64,000 bases of DNA from NCBI GenBank assembly GCA_035771175.1, contig CM069595.1, positions 1,963,056 through 2,027,055 on the forward strand, read 5' to 3'. The stretch comes from Paratinospora sagittata (lineage: Eukaryota > Streptophyta > Magnoliopsida > Ranunculales > Menispermaceae). Within the stretch, counting starts at the first letter, position 1. Every line of letters begins with the position of its first letter. Made by a program: the position numbers and the translations under genes. The notes under the pieces were generated by a model that saw nothing but the letters and a program-made list of their open reading frames with translations, was not told the origin of the DNA and did not search any database. Of the stretch, positions 10,156 to 22,600 are shown piece after piece.

Positions 10156-13100
10156 AACACTGCTCAGGAGCTCTAATTTTCAAGTTCTTAAGGGAATATC
10201 AAGAACACCCAGTACTGATACTAGTCACATTCTTGTATTTATCAAACAAGAAGAAGAATCTTGAAGAGAGCTTTTGTGAAACCTGTTTGATTTTCTATGA
10301 CAGATTCTAACTGCAACCCTGTGTAACGGCAATTAGGATCAGATTTCAGTTGACACGTTAACAATTCTCCCTAAAAACTAACCAATTTTTTTATTTTTTC
10401 TTTTGCTGGTGTCAGAAATGAATATTCCTCACTCCATAAAATTAAGTCTACACTGCATAATTAGGAAGAAAAACAAGATGAATTGGAGAGTAAAAAAAAG
10501 AAGAAGAAGCAAAACCCAGATCAGAATTCAAGTTTTTAGAGACAAAGCAGCAACAAATAACAAGAGAACAAAAACAGGAAATACCTCAATCATCATTTCC
10601 TCCAAGACCCAGAATCTCATTAATTTTTTTTTTTCAAGCTGCTATTTCTTGAAAAGATCCCAACAACTTGTAGTAGATCCAAAACGATAAGCACGACAAG
10701 TAGTAGAAAACAAACCTGGTTTACTCAAATAATAATAATAATTAATAATCATGTAAGAAACAACCCACCACCAGAAAATTTTCTTACAACCAGCTAGCCC
10801 CCAGACAATTTTTACATTCAATTTTGCAAGAAGAATTAAAGAAGAAGAAGGGATTGAATGGTTGCCAGCAATGACACAAGTGGGTCGTTTTCAAAGACTT
10901 TTTAATGGTGGAAACTGGAAAGAGATTTCTAAGAAGGAATTCAATTGAGGTGTGGAGGAAGAGACTAGAGGATTATTAAAAAAAAAAAAAAATGTTTTCT
11001 TTTTCTCTGTAACATGAGAGTATTAATTCATTCTATAATTGGATTTTTCAGGAAGTGCTAGACGCAAACATTGCATTGCTCCCAATTTATCTGAGAGTTG
11101 ATAAATGATAAGGGAGGGGTATTCAGGTAGGTTTTGTTAGATACGTTCACATGTCCCCTTCAATCTCAACAGTCTTGGTCCCATATGGATTTCCACCAGA
11201 TCTTTGGGGCTTTGTTCAGAACCTTTCATCTATATATAAATATATGTTTCAACCTTGTATATGTTTATTATTCAATTTCAAGTCTGAGATATAATAAATT
11301 AAAATGCAAAAAAGAAAAAGAAAAAAAAAGCTATACTAGAGAAATATTAATTATTTTAAATTAAAATGCAAAAAAACTTGGTCTTTTTAAAATAAAATTA
11401 GTTTATAGTGTTATTAGTAGTGAAATAACAAAATTATTTCAAAATCAACCTATGATATTATAGATTGATATGTAAAGGCAACCTTAGTATGTTGGAAATT
11501 AAGGAAGAATGAATATTAATATTAAAGAGGGTTATGAGTCATTTTTTGTTACCCATTTCTTCCAAATGGTAAGGCACCATTTTCTATGATTTCTTCAAAA
11601 AGGAACACAAACATGTAATTTTTCAAGTTTCAAAAGATCCTTCAAACCTAATGCCCAAAATCATGGACTAAAAAATATAATTTCCCTTTTCTTGTTTTCA
11701 AAAGGGGATGCAACTTTTTCCATGTCTAACCTCATTCCATAATAATAATCTTTTAAATCCTTGATTGGATTAGCCAAAGATTAGGTAGCCAAAGACTAGA
11801 GATTATTATTATTTTTTTATCTTCCCTTAAAGCTTAATCCATCTATATGTCTCCTGGTGGGCCTAGATACCTTATCTCAAAGGATTGAGGGGTCAACAAA
11901 CATACATAACCCTAGGTGTGATAAGAAAGGAATCTTAATTCAAAACAACTTCATGAATAATTCCTTTGCAATTCATTGAAATTTTAGTCATAGGAATCAA
12001 GTTGTTTAAAGCTAGTTAGCATGGAAAAGGTGACAAAAATGTGATTATTGACACCGTAGACGTAACATTAAATCCTTGTCTGTATTTGCTTATTTTTTTT
12101 CATTGAAAATCACCATACTATATTTTTTTTTTATTTTTTTTGATACTGAGTTTTTAGCACCCCGTAGGTGTGTCCTCCTTCCCTCTGGAACGAGATTAAT
12201 TTTTTCAGATTTGCGGATTTACAGGGGCAATGACACATCTTTTAACAAAGATGAAACATGACGAACTTAAACTCGTAATGAATATCTTAACTGTACATTA
12301 TAGTTCGCTCCTTAAACTAATGAACTAACCTTGTCATACTATACTTTATTACGGTACTGACTTAACCCTAGACAAGACCTTTTTTCTTTTTATTTTTTAT
12401 GTACTTCTTTTGTCTTTGCAGCTTTCAATGCTTATAATGCGTTAGAAATCTTAGTTAATAGCACGTTTCTCTTAGTTGACATATTCTCTAACAAATGGTA
12501 GTCTTTTTGATATATAGATGTATTAGGGTAATGTTAAATGCCAACTTATTCATATTCAACTTGTAGCTTTCAAGCTAATATGTCAGAGAAATAAGTTTAA
12601 TAGCAATTAAGTTTCTCTCCAGCTTTCTGATTTCTTGCTTGACATCTTCTCCGAAAAATGGGTAATCTTTTAATGGACAGATTAGGGAGTGTTAAATCCC
12701 ACTTGTTAATATTCAACTGTACCATGAATTTAAAAGGATTTTTAGGTGTGCAAGTTGCAACACTAATCTCTTTGTTTTTTAGATTAAAAATTATTACGGT
12801 AGAACACAGATGAAATTTGATAATCTGTAATCCCGTTGAATCTGGTAAGAAGCATTAGAAAATCATTAAAAGAATTCCATAAAGTATTGAAAACTATTGA
12901 CCTACATAAATGTTGCACTTGAATTACATATTACATTGGTGGAAACTTTGTCCAGCGGAGCCAGAAGCAAGAGCCATGTGTTCCTGTCAATAAACTTACC
13001 CTTAATCTCATCAAGATCATCAAATTAGTTGGGTGTACTTGAAGTAGAGATAGGCTTTTACCCTAAAGATTGTTTCATGGTTATCTGATAAAGTATAGCA

Positions 13101-13644
13101 CTGATAACTAGCTATAAAGATAGCACTAATTCAGCCTCGGCATTCAAGAGCAAAGATTCATAACAGTAAGAGCCATGTCAAAGAAATAAAAAAAAATAAA
13201 TTGACTTTCCATTATGACAAACAATACATAATCATATTCAAGTGCTTTGTTATCCTGATTCTCCCACCCCGTAGAGGTAAACACAAAGGCTTTTGTCCTT
13301 TAGGGCTACGGACACAAACAATCAGCCCCATCTCCACTGTATATGTATGTTCCTAAAAGCACCACCTTCATGCTAAAAGTCACATACATACAAAGCATCT
13401 TTTGATATTGCAACTAAGATTACATTAGCCTGCATGCAGCTAACATGCTCCTTAATGCAGACGAACACAGACAAATCTGATGGTCGACAGAGATACAATT
13501 CCATTACAAATGAATAGGTGAGGAAGGTAATCTTGGAATTTATAGATCTCAAACAATTTTGTACAGGGTGATGGCTAGGAAGGTAATCATTAATGTTCAC
13601 TTGAAATGCATGAAATATGCAGTTGACTTCAATTTGATCATAAG
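10156..13644. other. Intergenic between MYB-related gene and CRSH
   Basis: The first 700-800 bases should hold the promoter and 5' UTR of the minus-strand MYB-related gene. No coding region was recognised. A retroelement-like repeat lies at 12122-12245. The 3' UTR and terminator of CRSH should lie just below 13645. Confidence 0.5.
12122..12245 (-). repeat. SINE-like repeat, copy A of a three-copy family
   Basis: A T-rich run at 12122-12141 (an A-rich tail on the minus strand) is followed by a block sharing GTGTCCTCCTTCC, GAGATTAATT and TTTACAGGGGCAATGACACA with copies at 31591-31747 and 49450-49640. All three have the tail on the same side. This suggests a retroposed family read on the minus strand; clear polymerase III boxes are lacking in this diverged copy. 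Confidence 0.45.
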
Positions 13645-16600
13645 CTACCTAAGAGCCAACCTGTCTCCGAGCTCTTTAGAGTATAGTTGAATCAATCCAC
13701 TGCCATCGGTCATTTGAAGCTTCTCACTCAACATGGTCCTGTACTGGCTGTCTTTTTCCTTCAAGTTACGCATTAACTCAACCTTTTAAAAAAAAAAGGA
13801 AAATCCAGTTTCAAACGTTGTTCCATTCCAGGATCAAACTACTCTACCAAAAAAAAAGAAAAGAAAAAAATTCTAAGAAACTATCGCAGTAGTATATGTT
13901 TTGCCCACTGTTCCAGACTGTATCTGTGAATGCAGTAATTGGATGGTCATCAGCAATCACAAAAATTCTTTTGATTCATTAACAATTCCAATCCTACTGG
14001 TGGTTTGTTTATGGATTGCATTGGTGTTACTACTAGAAACAGTAGTTCAAGCATGGCCAAGGATTCGACCAACTTAGTCAATGGGTATATGCATGGCATG
14101 TAATCAGATCACCATGTGCACTCGCAGTACACAATGGCCATATTATTTTCTAGGAATAACAACAATAGCACTGGCTTTTTGCGTCAGCTAAAATACAAAA
14201 TTGCAATCAAGTAAATGTTTGTTCAAATAGCACAGAATTATGAGACTATTCATGTATCCAAAATGCCAATTACCTGTTTCTGAAAATAATCAAATTCATC
14301 AGTGCTCAAAGAACCATCCCTGTTCTCATCAAGGAGCTGCATCATCTCCCGGGCATCCTCTCCTTCTGCTCCAAGGTCCTCCATCACTTCCATAAGCTCC
14401 TCAATGCTAATCCTACCATCACCATTCTTGTCAAGTAGGCGGAACACACGATCTCTTTGGTCAATTTCAAGACCTCTTTGGCTTGTTGAAGGAAAATCTT
14501 TAAGACGCATTGCTGAAAATTCAGCTGCAGCCATCATAATTGCCTTCAGCCTTTTTGCCTGAGAATCATCAGATAACAGCAATGCCTGATAAGCATCATC
14601 AAACTATTTGCTCCGTGCAAATTGTTTTAAAACATAGACGCACAACTGAAAGTATTCATGAGGGAAGTGGTAAATTTGAAAGTGCAAGTGTCAAGTGGCA
14701 GTGAAAAGAACTTTTTCCTCAAATATTCATAGATCATAAGTGTGACAACAGCGTAGACTCAGTAGAGACTATTCAGGTAGCTTTAAAAAACAGATGACAT
14801 CCTCAAAGTCAAACTGTAAAGTGACAGTAAGATAAGCTGAAATGTAAGACACAATATGGGATTTTTACTAGAGAAATTTAAGTTGACCTATGTTTATCTA
14901 TAGAAATCACTCATAGCATTATGACTCAGGCAAAGATGTATATTGTAAAATGGTATACCACATAATTCAGATTAGAATTATGTAATACATGGAGAGGATT
15001 AGGTTATACTTCCTGGTTTCATAATTACTTATTTGAGCCCTTGATTAGGTTTATGGTAATTGATCAATGTATTCAACAAAATTTCTGTTTCTCTTCATGA
15101 AATCAAAGCTGCTGTTTTATTGAGAGTATGATCGTAGAGAAGCCCTCCCAGCAGTAGAAACTGTAACCATGAATCTACCATTTGCAAGCTTAACGTGTTG
15201 TCTTTGTTTTCTTTTCTTCTTTTTTTTTGTTTTCTTTTTGTTTTGTTTTTTTTGGAGAGTTTCTTCAATGTTCTTCAATGCAATGCACTACTACTATGAT
15301 TTCCTTCATTTAATCTCCAATTTACCCTCTCTGGCCTAATTTCTAATGCTAGCTGTTACAGAAAGATAAAATTAGACATGCATACCAAGTAGCATGAACA
15401 AAAAATATTATTATTATTTTCAAAACTTGCATGATGGAATGAAAAAATCACCTCATCTGGATCTGTAAGGCCACCCTTATACAAAGAATGAGATGCAGTA
15501 CCGCCCGAGGCCAACATGTCCATCTCTGTGGTGCGTATTTGGATTTCCATTGGTGGTCGAGTCTTACCATTATCACTCGCATCAACTGCCATATGCAAAC
15601 TTTTGTATCCATTTGCCTTGGGTCTGGAAATATAGTCTTTTGTCCGATGTGGTATTTCCTTCCACAATGACTGGATCACTTTGCGCACCCTGTAACAAGC
15701 TCTCTCACCAATCTCCAACATATGATCTCCTGATTGAGGATTTAAAATGACTCTCAAACCTAAAACGTCATTTACTTCTTCCAATTTGCGACCATCCTTC
15801 AAAAGCTTCTTCATGGTACTAAAACGACTTTTGTAGCGACCTTTGATAGAGATGCCATGTACCATATCCCCCAATACCGAATCAGATTTTAAGTGTTGAA
15901 ACAACTCTTCCTTGTACATGTCAATTAATGGCTTGCTTCCAGTTTCATGGCTTCTCAGCCATGTATCCAGATAAAGGTATGAATATGGAAACAAATACTG
16001 AAACGAGAGGTCCTCGAGCTCCAACGATAAAGTGCTGGTGCCAACGACATGAGCCAAGGGAGCATATATCTTCATAACCTCAAGAGCCAGAGTCTGCTGC
16101 TGGTATCTTGGAAGGTAATCAAGATGTTTCATCATATCTAGCTTGAGAGTGAGTTCTAGTATCAGAGCCCTAATGTCATAGTAGGTCAAGCAGAACTTTC
16201 TTAATGCCACAGCATTATCATCATCCAAACTTTCTACTTTCGAAGGAATCTCCCGAACGCGAAAACTTTCACGCAGCAGGTGAGCAGTACTAAGACCAAT
16301 CTGATTTTTTATTTCATGTATTGTAATTGCACCTGCTTCCACAACTTCTCTCAGCATTCCAGCCGAAATGACTTCTGCATCCATCTGCAATGATCCTCAT
16401 GATCATAAGTAAACCTAAATTAGTAACAAGCTTGGTTTATATATTCTTGATTTCTACCTACATTACAATAAATAAATAAATAAATCAGTGGTGACCACAG
16501 AATGAATAGCTAAAAGCTATGGCTGTCAGGTAGGGCCCAATTATGTATATCAAGAGCAAATATAGATATTAACATACACTCCCTCGCATGCATGGGGGCA

Positions 16601-19081
16601 CATGAACTAGATTTATAATGGAAAGAAAAAATATGATTAATAAATGAGATCAACAAGCAAGTCTAATTGTGAGGAGGTTTGAACACAAGACCTCCAAAAT
16701 AGAATAGAACTGCTTTGATACTATGTTAGAAACTGCTTGACCTAAAAGTTACAACCGTTAGGTAGTAACCCAACTACGTATATCAAGCACAAATATAGAT
16801 ATTAATACTCCCTCTCACCGTGGACTAGATTTATAATGGGTAGGAAAGATATAATTAATAAATGAGATGAACAAGCAAATATAGTTGCAAGGAGAGGTTT
16901 GAACCATAGTAGTCAGAATCGCTATTCGAATCGTTGAATCGTGAATTTGCTAAAAAACACAAATATTTTTATAACCCTGTATATACTTAATATATACAAA
17001 TATACGATTCACATGTGTCATGAATCTTACGATTTATCGATCTGAATCCTGATTAGATTCATTAAGCCTCAAAACAATTCACTTTTTTTTTTTTGAGAAT
17101 AAATTGCAATATATTAATAATTGAAAACAGTGCAGTGAGTACCAGGAGTACTCAAAAACAAGACAGCAATACTGAGACAAACAAACAGCACAAAACAACC
17201 GCAAAACAAAGTCAAAATCCTACATACAACCAGCCCAATTTCTAATCCATTCACTGATGGAGTACCCCTTATTAAGATTAAAAGCAACAAGCCAAGAAGA
17301 AGTTGTGACAAGTATCTCATTCCAAAGACTTTCACAATCCTTTGAGACATCCTCAAAAACACGCCTATTTCGCTCCATCCAAATTAACCATAAAATTGCC
17401 AACGATGCCACCCTCATGATCTTAACACCATCACCTTGCAATCCATGGGTATTATCCAAAGCAAGACACTCCTCACAAGAATAGGAGATTGTAAACATGT
17501 TACCCAATCTCCCATGCCATTCCTTCCACAGTTTGGATGAAAATGAACACCTAAGGAATAAGTGATCCAATGAATCCGCATCTTGTAGCCACAACGGGCA
17601 TCCCTGAGGAAGGAGAGTGATATATGGAAATCTTCGTTGGAGGACGTCGTCAATATTAATCTTGTTATGGGCCAATATCCATCCAAACACTTTAATTTTA
17701 GAGGGAACAAGAGCTTTCCAAATGGGAGGTGCTAGGGGGAGGGGTGAACAGAGCTATCATCAATAAGGAATTGGAAGAAGGACTTGCAAGAAAAGGACCC
17801 GGATGGGTGAAGAGACCATGAAAACCTATCATATCCAAGGGATAATCGAACCAGGTTAACCAAAGAGACCAAAGAGTTAAGTTCAACATGTTGGCCCCCA
17901 GAAAGGAAATTGGGAAGATGGAAGTTCCACTGAATAACATTTTGATTGTCAATGCTTGATATAAAATGTGAAATGTTGTGATTTGGAAAGGTTGAAGTAT
18001 GGTAAAGTCTAGGGAAGAGTTCAGCTCAGCTAAGGGGAGGTCGCATAACTATCGATCTTTCCAAAAATGGAATAAAGAACCATTCCCCACTATGGGGTTC
18101 AAATGAGGTGTAAATTCAGGAAGCAAAGAGGCACTAAATTTCCATAGGCTCCTAAATGTGGACCTAATATTAGGAACAATTCTTCTGCCCAAATCCATTG
18201 GACCCTATTTACTTATGATAACCTTTGCCCAATAAGATTGATGATCTTGGACAGTCTCCACAACCATTTAGCACATAGCGCCCTGTTTCTTTTCATGATA
18301 TTACTGATCCCAAAACCCTCCTTACTCACTGGCATCTAGACGATCTTCCAACTAATCAGGTGTGACCCTTACTCTTGTCAACCCCTTTCCACAGGAATGC
18401 TTTCATTTTCTTTTCAAAACAATTCACTTCCAATTCTAGATTTTGACTACCATGGTTTGAACAACAGACTTCAGGAATAAAACTACTTTGTAGAAGTTTA
18501 ACTATGTATATATAGAGCGCAAATATGGATATTAACAAGAATAAAGTGAAAAACACCTGATTTCACCAAAATTTCATGATCAAAAACCGATTTTTCACTC
18601 CTATATACTAAAATTAACAATGCTAGCAGAGTAATTATAAGTTAAATTCGAATAATAATACCTGAAGATGAGCGAGGATTAGCGAGACTGATAGAGCTTT
18701 AGAGAGCGGAGATCTTCCATCGGGAGTGAAAGGCAAGGCCAGCAAGATTGGGATGGAGAGCTTCAGAGATTTAAAGAGGAGACGAGAAGAGCTTGTCGAA
18801 AGCACGTTCATCCTCTCCGTCAGCTCGTTGAACGCTCCGATCAGCTCCATCACCATTTTTCCTCCTGGCTGCTCCAGCGCCGTCGCCGTATTCTCCGACG
18901 AAGACGCTCGCAGTCGAACCACCGCCGGTGATCTTACTCCGTCGCCGTCGCTTCGATTTCCACTACGACTTCGCCGAAAGCCGAGATTCGGAACTAATTT
19001 TACTTGAAGAAAATGGCTTCTTCTAGCAGCCTCAATTTTGGAAATTGGCCGCACAGAGAAGCCATGGCCGTGAAGCTCCAT
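13645..19081 (-). CDS. CRSH: CRSH: calcium-regulated RelA/SpoT homologue, plastid (p)ppGpp synthase
   Basis: Four exons, all phase 0: 19081-18662, 16384-15452, 14558-14274 and 13782-13645. The product is 591 aa, close to the usual size for the family. Residues about 1-65 look like a chloroplast transit region (Arg/Ser-rich, few acids). Exon 2 carries the RelA/SpoT synthetase core: HGISIKGRYKSRFSTMKKLL, VNDVLGLRVILNP, SRPKANGYKSLHMAV and MEIQIRTTEMDMLA. No HD-type hydrolase motif is visible, as known for CRSH. Two EF-hand loops follow at about 494-505 (DKNGDGRISIEE) and 528-539 (DENRDGSLSTDE); in the family Ca2+ binding activates ppGpp synthesis. The apparent upstream start at 19087 is TTG, so ATG 19081 is chosen. 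Intron 1 (2.3 kb) contains a LINE and older repeats. A second in-frame acceptor (exon start 14585) would add ALLLSDDSQ to exon 3. Confidence 0.95.
16511..16920. repeat. Tandem ~232-bp repeat in CRSH intron 1
   Basis: Two diverged copies start at about 16511 and 16743. They share TAAAAG, GTATATCAAG, CAAATATAGATATTAA, ACTAGATTTATAATGG, AATAAATGAGAT and GAGGTTTGAAC in the same order. A third, shortened copy continues across the LINE insertion, with AACTATGTATATATAGAG and AATATGGATATTAAC near 18500-18536. The repeat is therefore older than the LINE, which split its surroundings. Confidence 0.75.
17085..18414 (-). mobile_element. 5'-truncated LINE (non-LTR retrotransposon) in CRSH intron 1
   Basis: The 1.33-kb insert is flanked by a perfect 15-bp target duplication, CAAAACAATTCACTT, at 17070-17084 and 18415-18429. 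It ends in poly-A on the minus strand (T run starting at 17085). The minus strand encodes remnants of the end of the reverse transcriptase, MKAFLWKGVDKSKGHT then ISWKIV, a stop, and EGFGISNIMKRNRALCAKWL. The RVT zinc-binding domain follows, including IWKALVPSKIKVFGWILAHN at about 17680-17735, CPLWLQDADSLDHLFLRC and LAILWLIWMERNRRVFEDVS. Several stops and shifts break the frame, and the second Cys of the usual CxxC has become Trp. This is a dead copy in the same orientation as CRSH, so it is transcribed within the intron. Confidence 0.95.
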
Positions 19082-19326
19082 TAACAACCGAGATTACAGT
19101 AAACAGTTCTTGCTTCTGAAAGTCGTCTTCTTTATTATTTGAGAAATTAAAACAAAAAAATTAAAAAAAAAACTCTGGTTAAGAAAATTCCACGTAAGCA
19201 ATTATTGTTTGTTTTTATATTTAACGGAACATGCTAACGTGCGCCACGACGTAAACCTAAGGAAGGAAGGAAGCAATACAGCTGAAAACGGCTTCTTTTC
19301 GCTGATGAGCATAAGAGAGTGAAAAA
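19082..19326. promoter_or_regulatory. Shared divergent promoter, CRSH / release factor
   Basis: Only 245 bases separate the CRSH ATG (minus) from the release factor ATG (plus), so both 5' UTRs and core promoters must lie here. ACGT cores occur in CCACGTAAG (about 19189) and GACGTAAAC (about 19250), the latter running into AACCTAAGG. No clear TATA box stands at a proper distance for either gene, which is common for housekeeping organellar genes. Confidence 0.7.
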
Positions 19327-22300
19327 ATGAGAGCTTTAGGGTTTCTGTGGAGAAATCGAGTTCAGGAGCTTAAATGCTTGGAGTCTCTTTCGCGTTTCTG
19401 TTTCCTTTGGCGTGGTTCGAGATGGTGGGATTGTTCATTATTGGAGAAACCTTCTTTCTCCAGTTACCAGATTTGCTCTTACTCCACTGGTGAGTCTGTA
19501 ATCAAAATGAAAGTTTTTTTTTTTTTTTCTTTTGTAATTGTGATGTAGTTGTAAATATTAGATTCGAAATGGTGAGTTTGTATAGTCCCTTTTTTGAGAA
19601 ATGAATCTATTTAGTTGCAAGATGTTCTTTCCTCCCTGAGAAATTAATCTAAAAATGAATTTCTAATGCCGGAGAAGAAAAAATTAATGTGTTTCTGTAT
19701 TTCGATTCTGCGTGTGAGGTTGAAAATTTTGATGCAGAAAGGTTAATAAAGTTAATTGGAGTAGAGACGTATTGGTTTTGTTGTGATGATGGGGGTTTAG
19801 AAATTACTAATAGTTTTAATCATGAAATGGCAGAAGTGGTTCCTCAACTATCAACTGACCTTATCAAGATCATGGAACAAAGGCTTTCAGCAATTGAACA
19901 CAGGGCCAGTTATCTCCAAAATTTGGTAAACCAGGTAATTAATTAGTATATTCTGAAATATCTGCTATTATTATCTGGGAGGCGTCTCATTGATTACTGA
20001 ACACAGCTTCTTTGAAACGTTTGATTGCTTATAATTTTATGTCTGTGTTCTCCCTGTTGAACTTGCTAATTGATTCTTCTTTCTATTGAACCTGTGTAAT
20101 TGTCTGAAGACAGCCAGAAGCATCACCAGCAGAGTATTCAAGGGCTAATAAGGAGCTCCGGAAGCTAAGTAATTCTGTGGAACTCATAAACGAGTTGAGA
20201 GCTAAACAGAAGGTATGAAGTCTGCATGGGCCCATCATGGCATTTCTTCGTATATAAGGCATTATGCAAGTGTCTACCATGCAATTTTACATTGTTTGAT
20301 GAGCATCAAGTATTGAAGTTTCACTTAGTTTCTTACTTGGTCAATGCTATTAGAATTTTGGGGAATTTCCTTTGGTTTTCAATGTTTTTTTGTTATTTAA
20401 GTAATAAGCATCGCTCACTGGTAGGAGATAGACAGTTTGAACTCACTGATGGCTGAATGCCCTAAAGATAGAGACATCCGAGACATGGCAACTGAGGAAT
20501 TGACTGAAGCAATGGAAGAAGAGAAAAGACTGCAGAAACTACTTCTCAAGTCCTTACTTCCAAAGGATGAAGCCGATGAAAGAGACTGCATTTTGGAGGT
20601 GAGAGCAGGTAACAATCATTTAAGACACGGTTGCCTTGAATACATATTTCACTATCGTTTTTTTTTTTTTTGTGTGTGTGTGCTTTTGTTTTGTTGTGAC
20701 TTTCTACATAAACACTTTATCTATACTTTATGTTTTGACATTATTACTGTTAACTATGATATGAGCAGGAACAGGGGGCGAAGAAGCATCTTTATTTGCA
20801 ATGGATGTATTTAAAATGTACATTTCCCTTCAACCTGTTTATATTTGTTGGCTGTAAATTTATTTATAAGATTTTTTATTTAACTTGGTAGTTGTTAGGT
20901 ATGAGAGATACTCACAGAAGAAGGGTTGGAAGTTTGAAGTTGTGGATGTGGTGGAGTCTGATCTGAAAGGATACAAGGTAAATACCTATCACCTATAAAA
21001 AAAAAGATACATGTGTTCATATGTGTTCTTTATCAGGAGGCCAGTGGTGCAATTTCTGGAGCAGATGTTTATGGAAAGCTTAAATTCGAGAGTGGAATCC
21101 ATAGAGTGCAGGTGCTTTGATCAACCTCTTATCAATATCCTGAAAATAGAAATTATTGGTGACTGAATTTTTTCTGTTGGCAGCGAGTTCCTGTGACAGA
21201 AAAGTCTGGACGCGTGCATACCAGTGCAGTGTCTGTCGCTATCCTCCCTCAGGCTGATGAGGTGTTTAAACCTAACCCATATTAATCTTCTTTGATGCAT
21301 GATTTGAAATGAAACCCTATAAACCTTGATTCATATCCTTAGCAATGCATGACATCTAATTCTCGTGTAACGATCTTGCATGGTTGGTTTTCTTGGGTTT
21401 TCTGCCTGCCAATTTTAAATTTGTTATTTTATTTCTCCCATGCAATGCAAGTAGTTATAAATTATGCCCCTGTATTTTTGATGTTTGATTGATTTCTTCT
21501 GAGCTTTCTGCAGGTAGATGTGCAGTTGCGGAATGAGGATCTGCGCATAGATACTTACAGATCTGGTGGATCTGGTGGTCAACATGCAAATACGACAAAT
21601 AGTGCCGTAAGGATAACTCATATTTCAACAGGGATTGTGGTATCTATACAAGACGAACGATCACAACACATGGTAAGGGAACAAAGGCAAACAATCAGCT
21701 TCTCTTAGTTTAAATTTTGTTATCTTGAGACATGAAGCATTAATGTTGTTTTTTTTAAAAAACCTTAGATCTTTATCATTTTGATGATCTTTAAAAGATC
21801 TAAGCAAAATATAGATGAAAATTCAACTGAAAAACCATGTATGATGTAGCATAGAAATTTTTTTCTCAAGACATTATTTAGTAGGACATAAAGGCTATGA
21901 CCGAGTCACATCACATTTCTTGTAATTCTTGTCTAGTATTACTTGATTGTGATTATTCTGTTAAAAAATCTAATGACTGACCTGGTCACATTTCTTGGTT
22001 ACATACGGGGTGTGCAAGGGCCACTGTCTTGGTTGCTTAATGGTATTGGTATCTGCAATACAGTTTCAGTGTTTGTCTTAGTTTATCCATCAGTCATCCT
22101 CATTCTTTTCAGTGTTATCCATTTTTCTCCTTTCTGCATCACATTCCTTCTAAATTTTTTTTTTTCCTTTGTCTGGGACCTGATAGAACAAAGCCAAAGC
22201 TCTGAAAGTGTTATGTGCAAGGTTATACGAAATGGAAAGGTCTAGAATTCACACAACTCGATCAAAGCTCCGATCAGAGCAGGTATGCAGTGAAAGATGG

Positions 22301-22600
22301 TCAGTGATTATACTTCTAAATTTGATTCACAATGATTTTTGAGTTATTTGTTTGTTTTAACAGATTGGAAGTGGGGACAGATCAGAACGCATTCGCACAT
22401 ACAATTTTCCTCAAGGACGTGTAACTGATCACCGTGTTGGAATCACTCACCATTCCATAAATGATGTAATGCAAGGTGAGAACCTGGATGCCTTCATCAA
22501 TGCTCTTCTTTTACAGCAGGAGATGGATGCCATTGCATCCTTTTGTTCTGATCAAGGGCAAAGAGCTGACTTTGCCAAATTGAAGAATAAGAGAGAGTAG
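19327..22600 (+). CDS. Class I peptide chain release factor (RF1 type), mitochondrial
   Basis: Eleven exons: 19327-19489, 19834-19934, 20114-20212, 20425-20608, 20769-20817, 20899-20977, 21037-21111, 21184-21261, 21514-21672, 22187-22282 and 22364-22600. All are bounded by GT-AG and join into 1320 bases, 439 aa. The N-terminus is rich in Arg, Leu and Trp and looks like a mitochondrial presequence. The PVT tripeptide (about 253-255, in [15 protein letters not shown]) matches the RF1 codon-recognition position, which reads UAA/UAG. GGQ (about 297-299, in [20 protein letters not shown]) is the peptidyl-tRNA hydrolysis motif. It matches the product of Arabidopsis At2g47020 as I remember it. The exon 2 start is ambiguous: acceptors giving starts at 19738, 19801 and 19834 are all in the same phase, and 19834 fits the family best. 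It shares its promoter region with CRSH. Confidence 0.93.

Noticed and set aside
17220..17710. A free-standing gene for a zinc-binding reverse transcriptase protein
   Set aside because: It is part of the truncated LINE bounded by the 15-bp target duplication.
19689..19946. An alternative protein start upstream of release factor exon 2
   Set aside because: The frame opens on GTG, not ATG; the nearby ATG at 19687 is in another frame.
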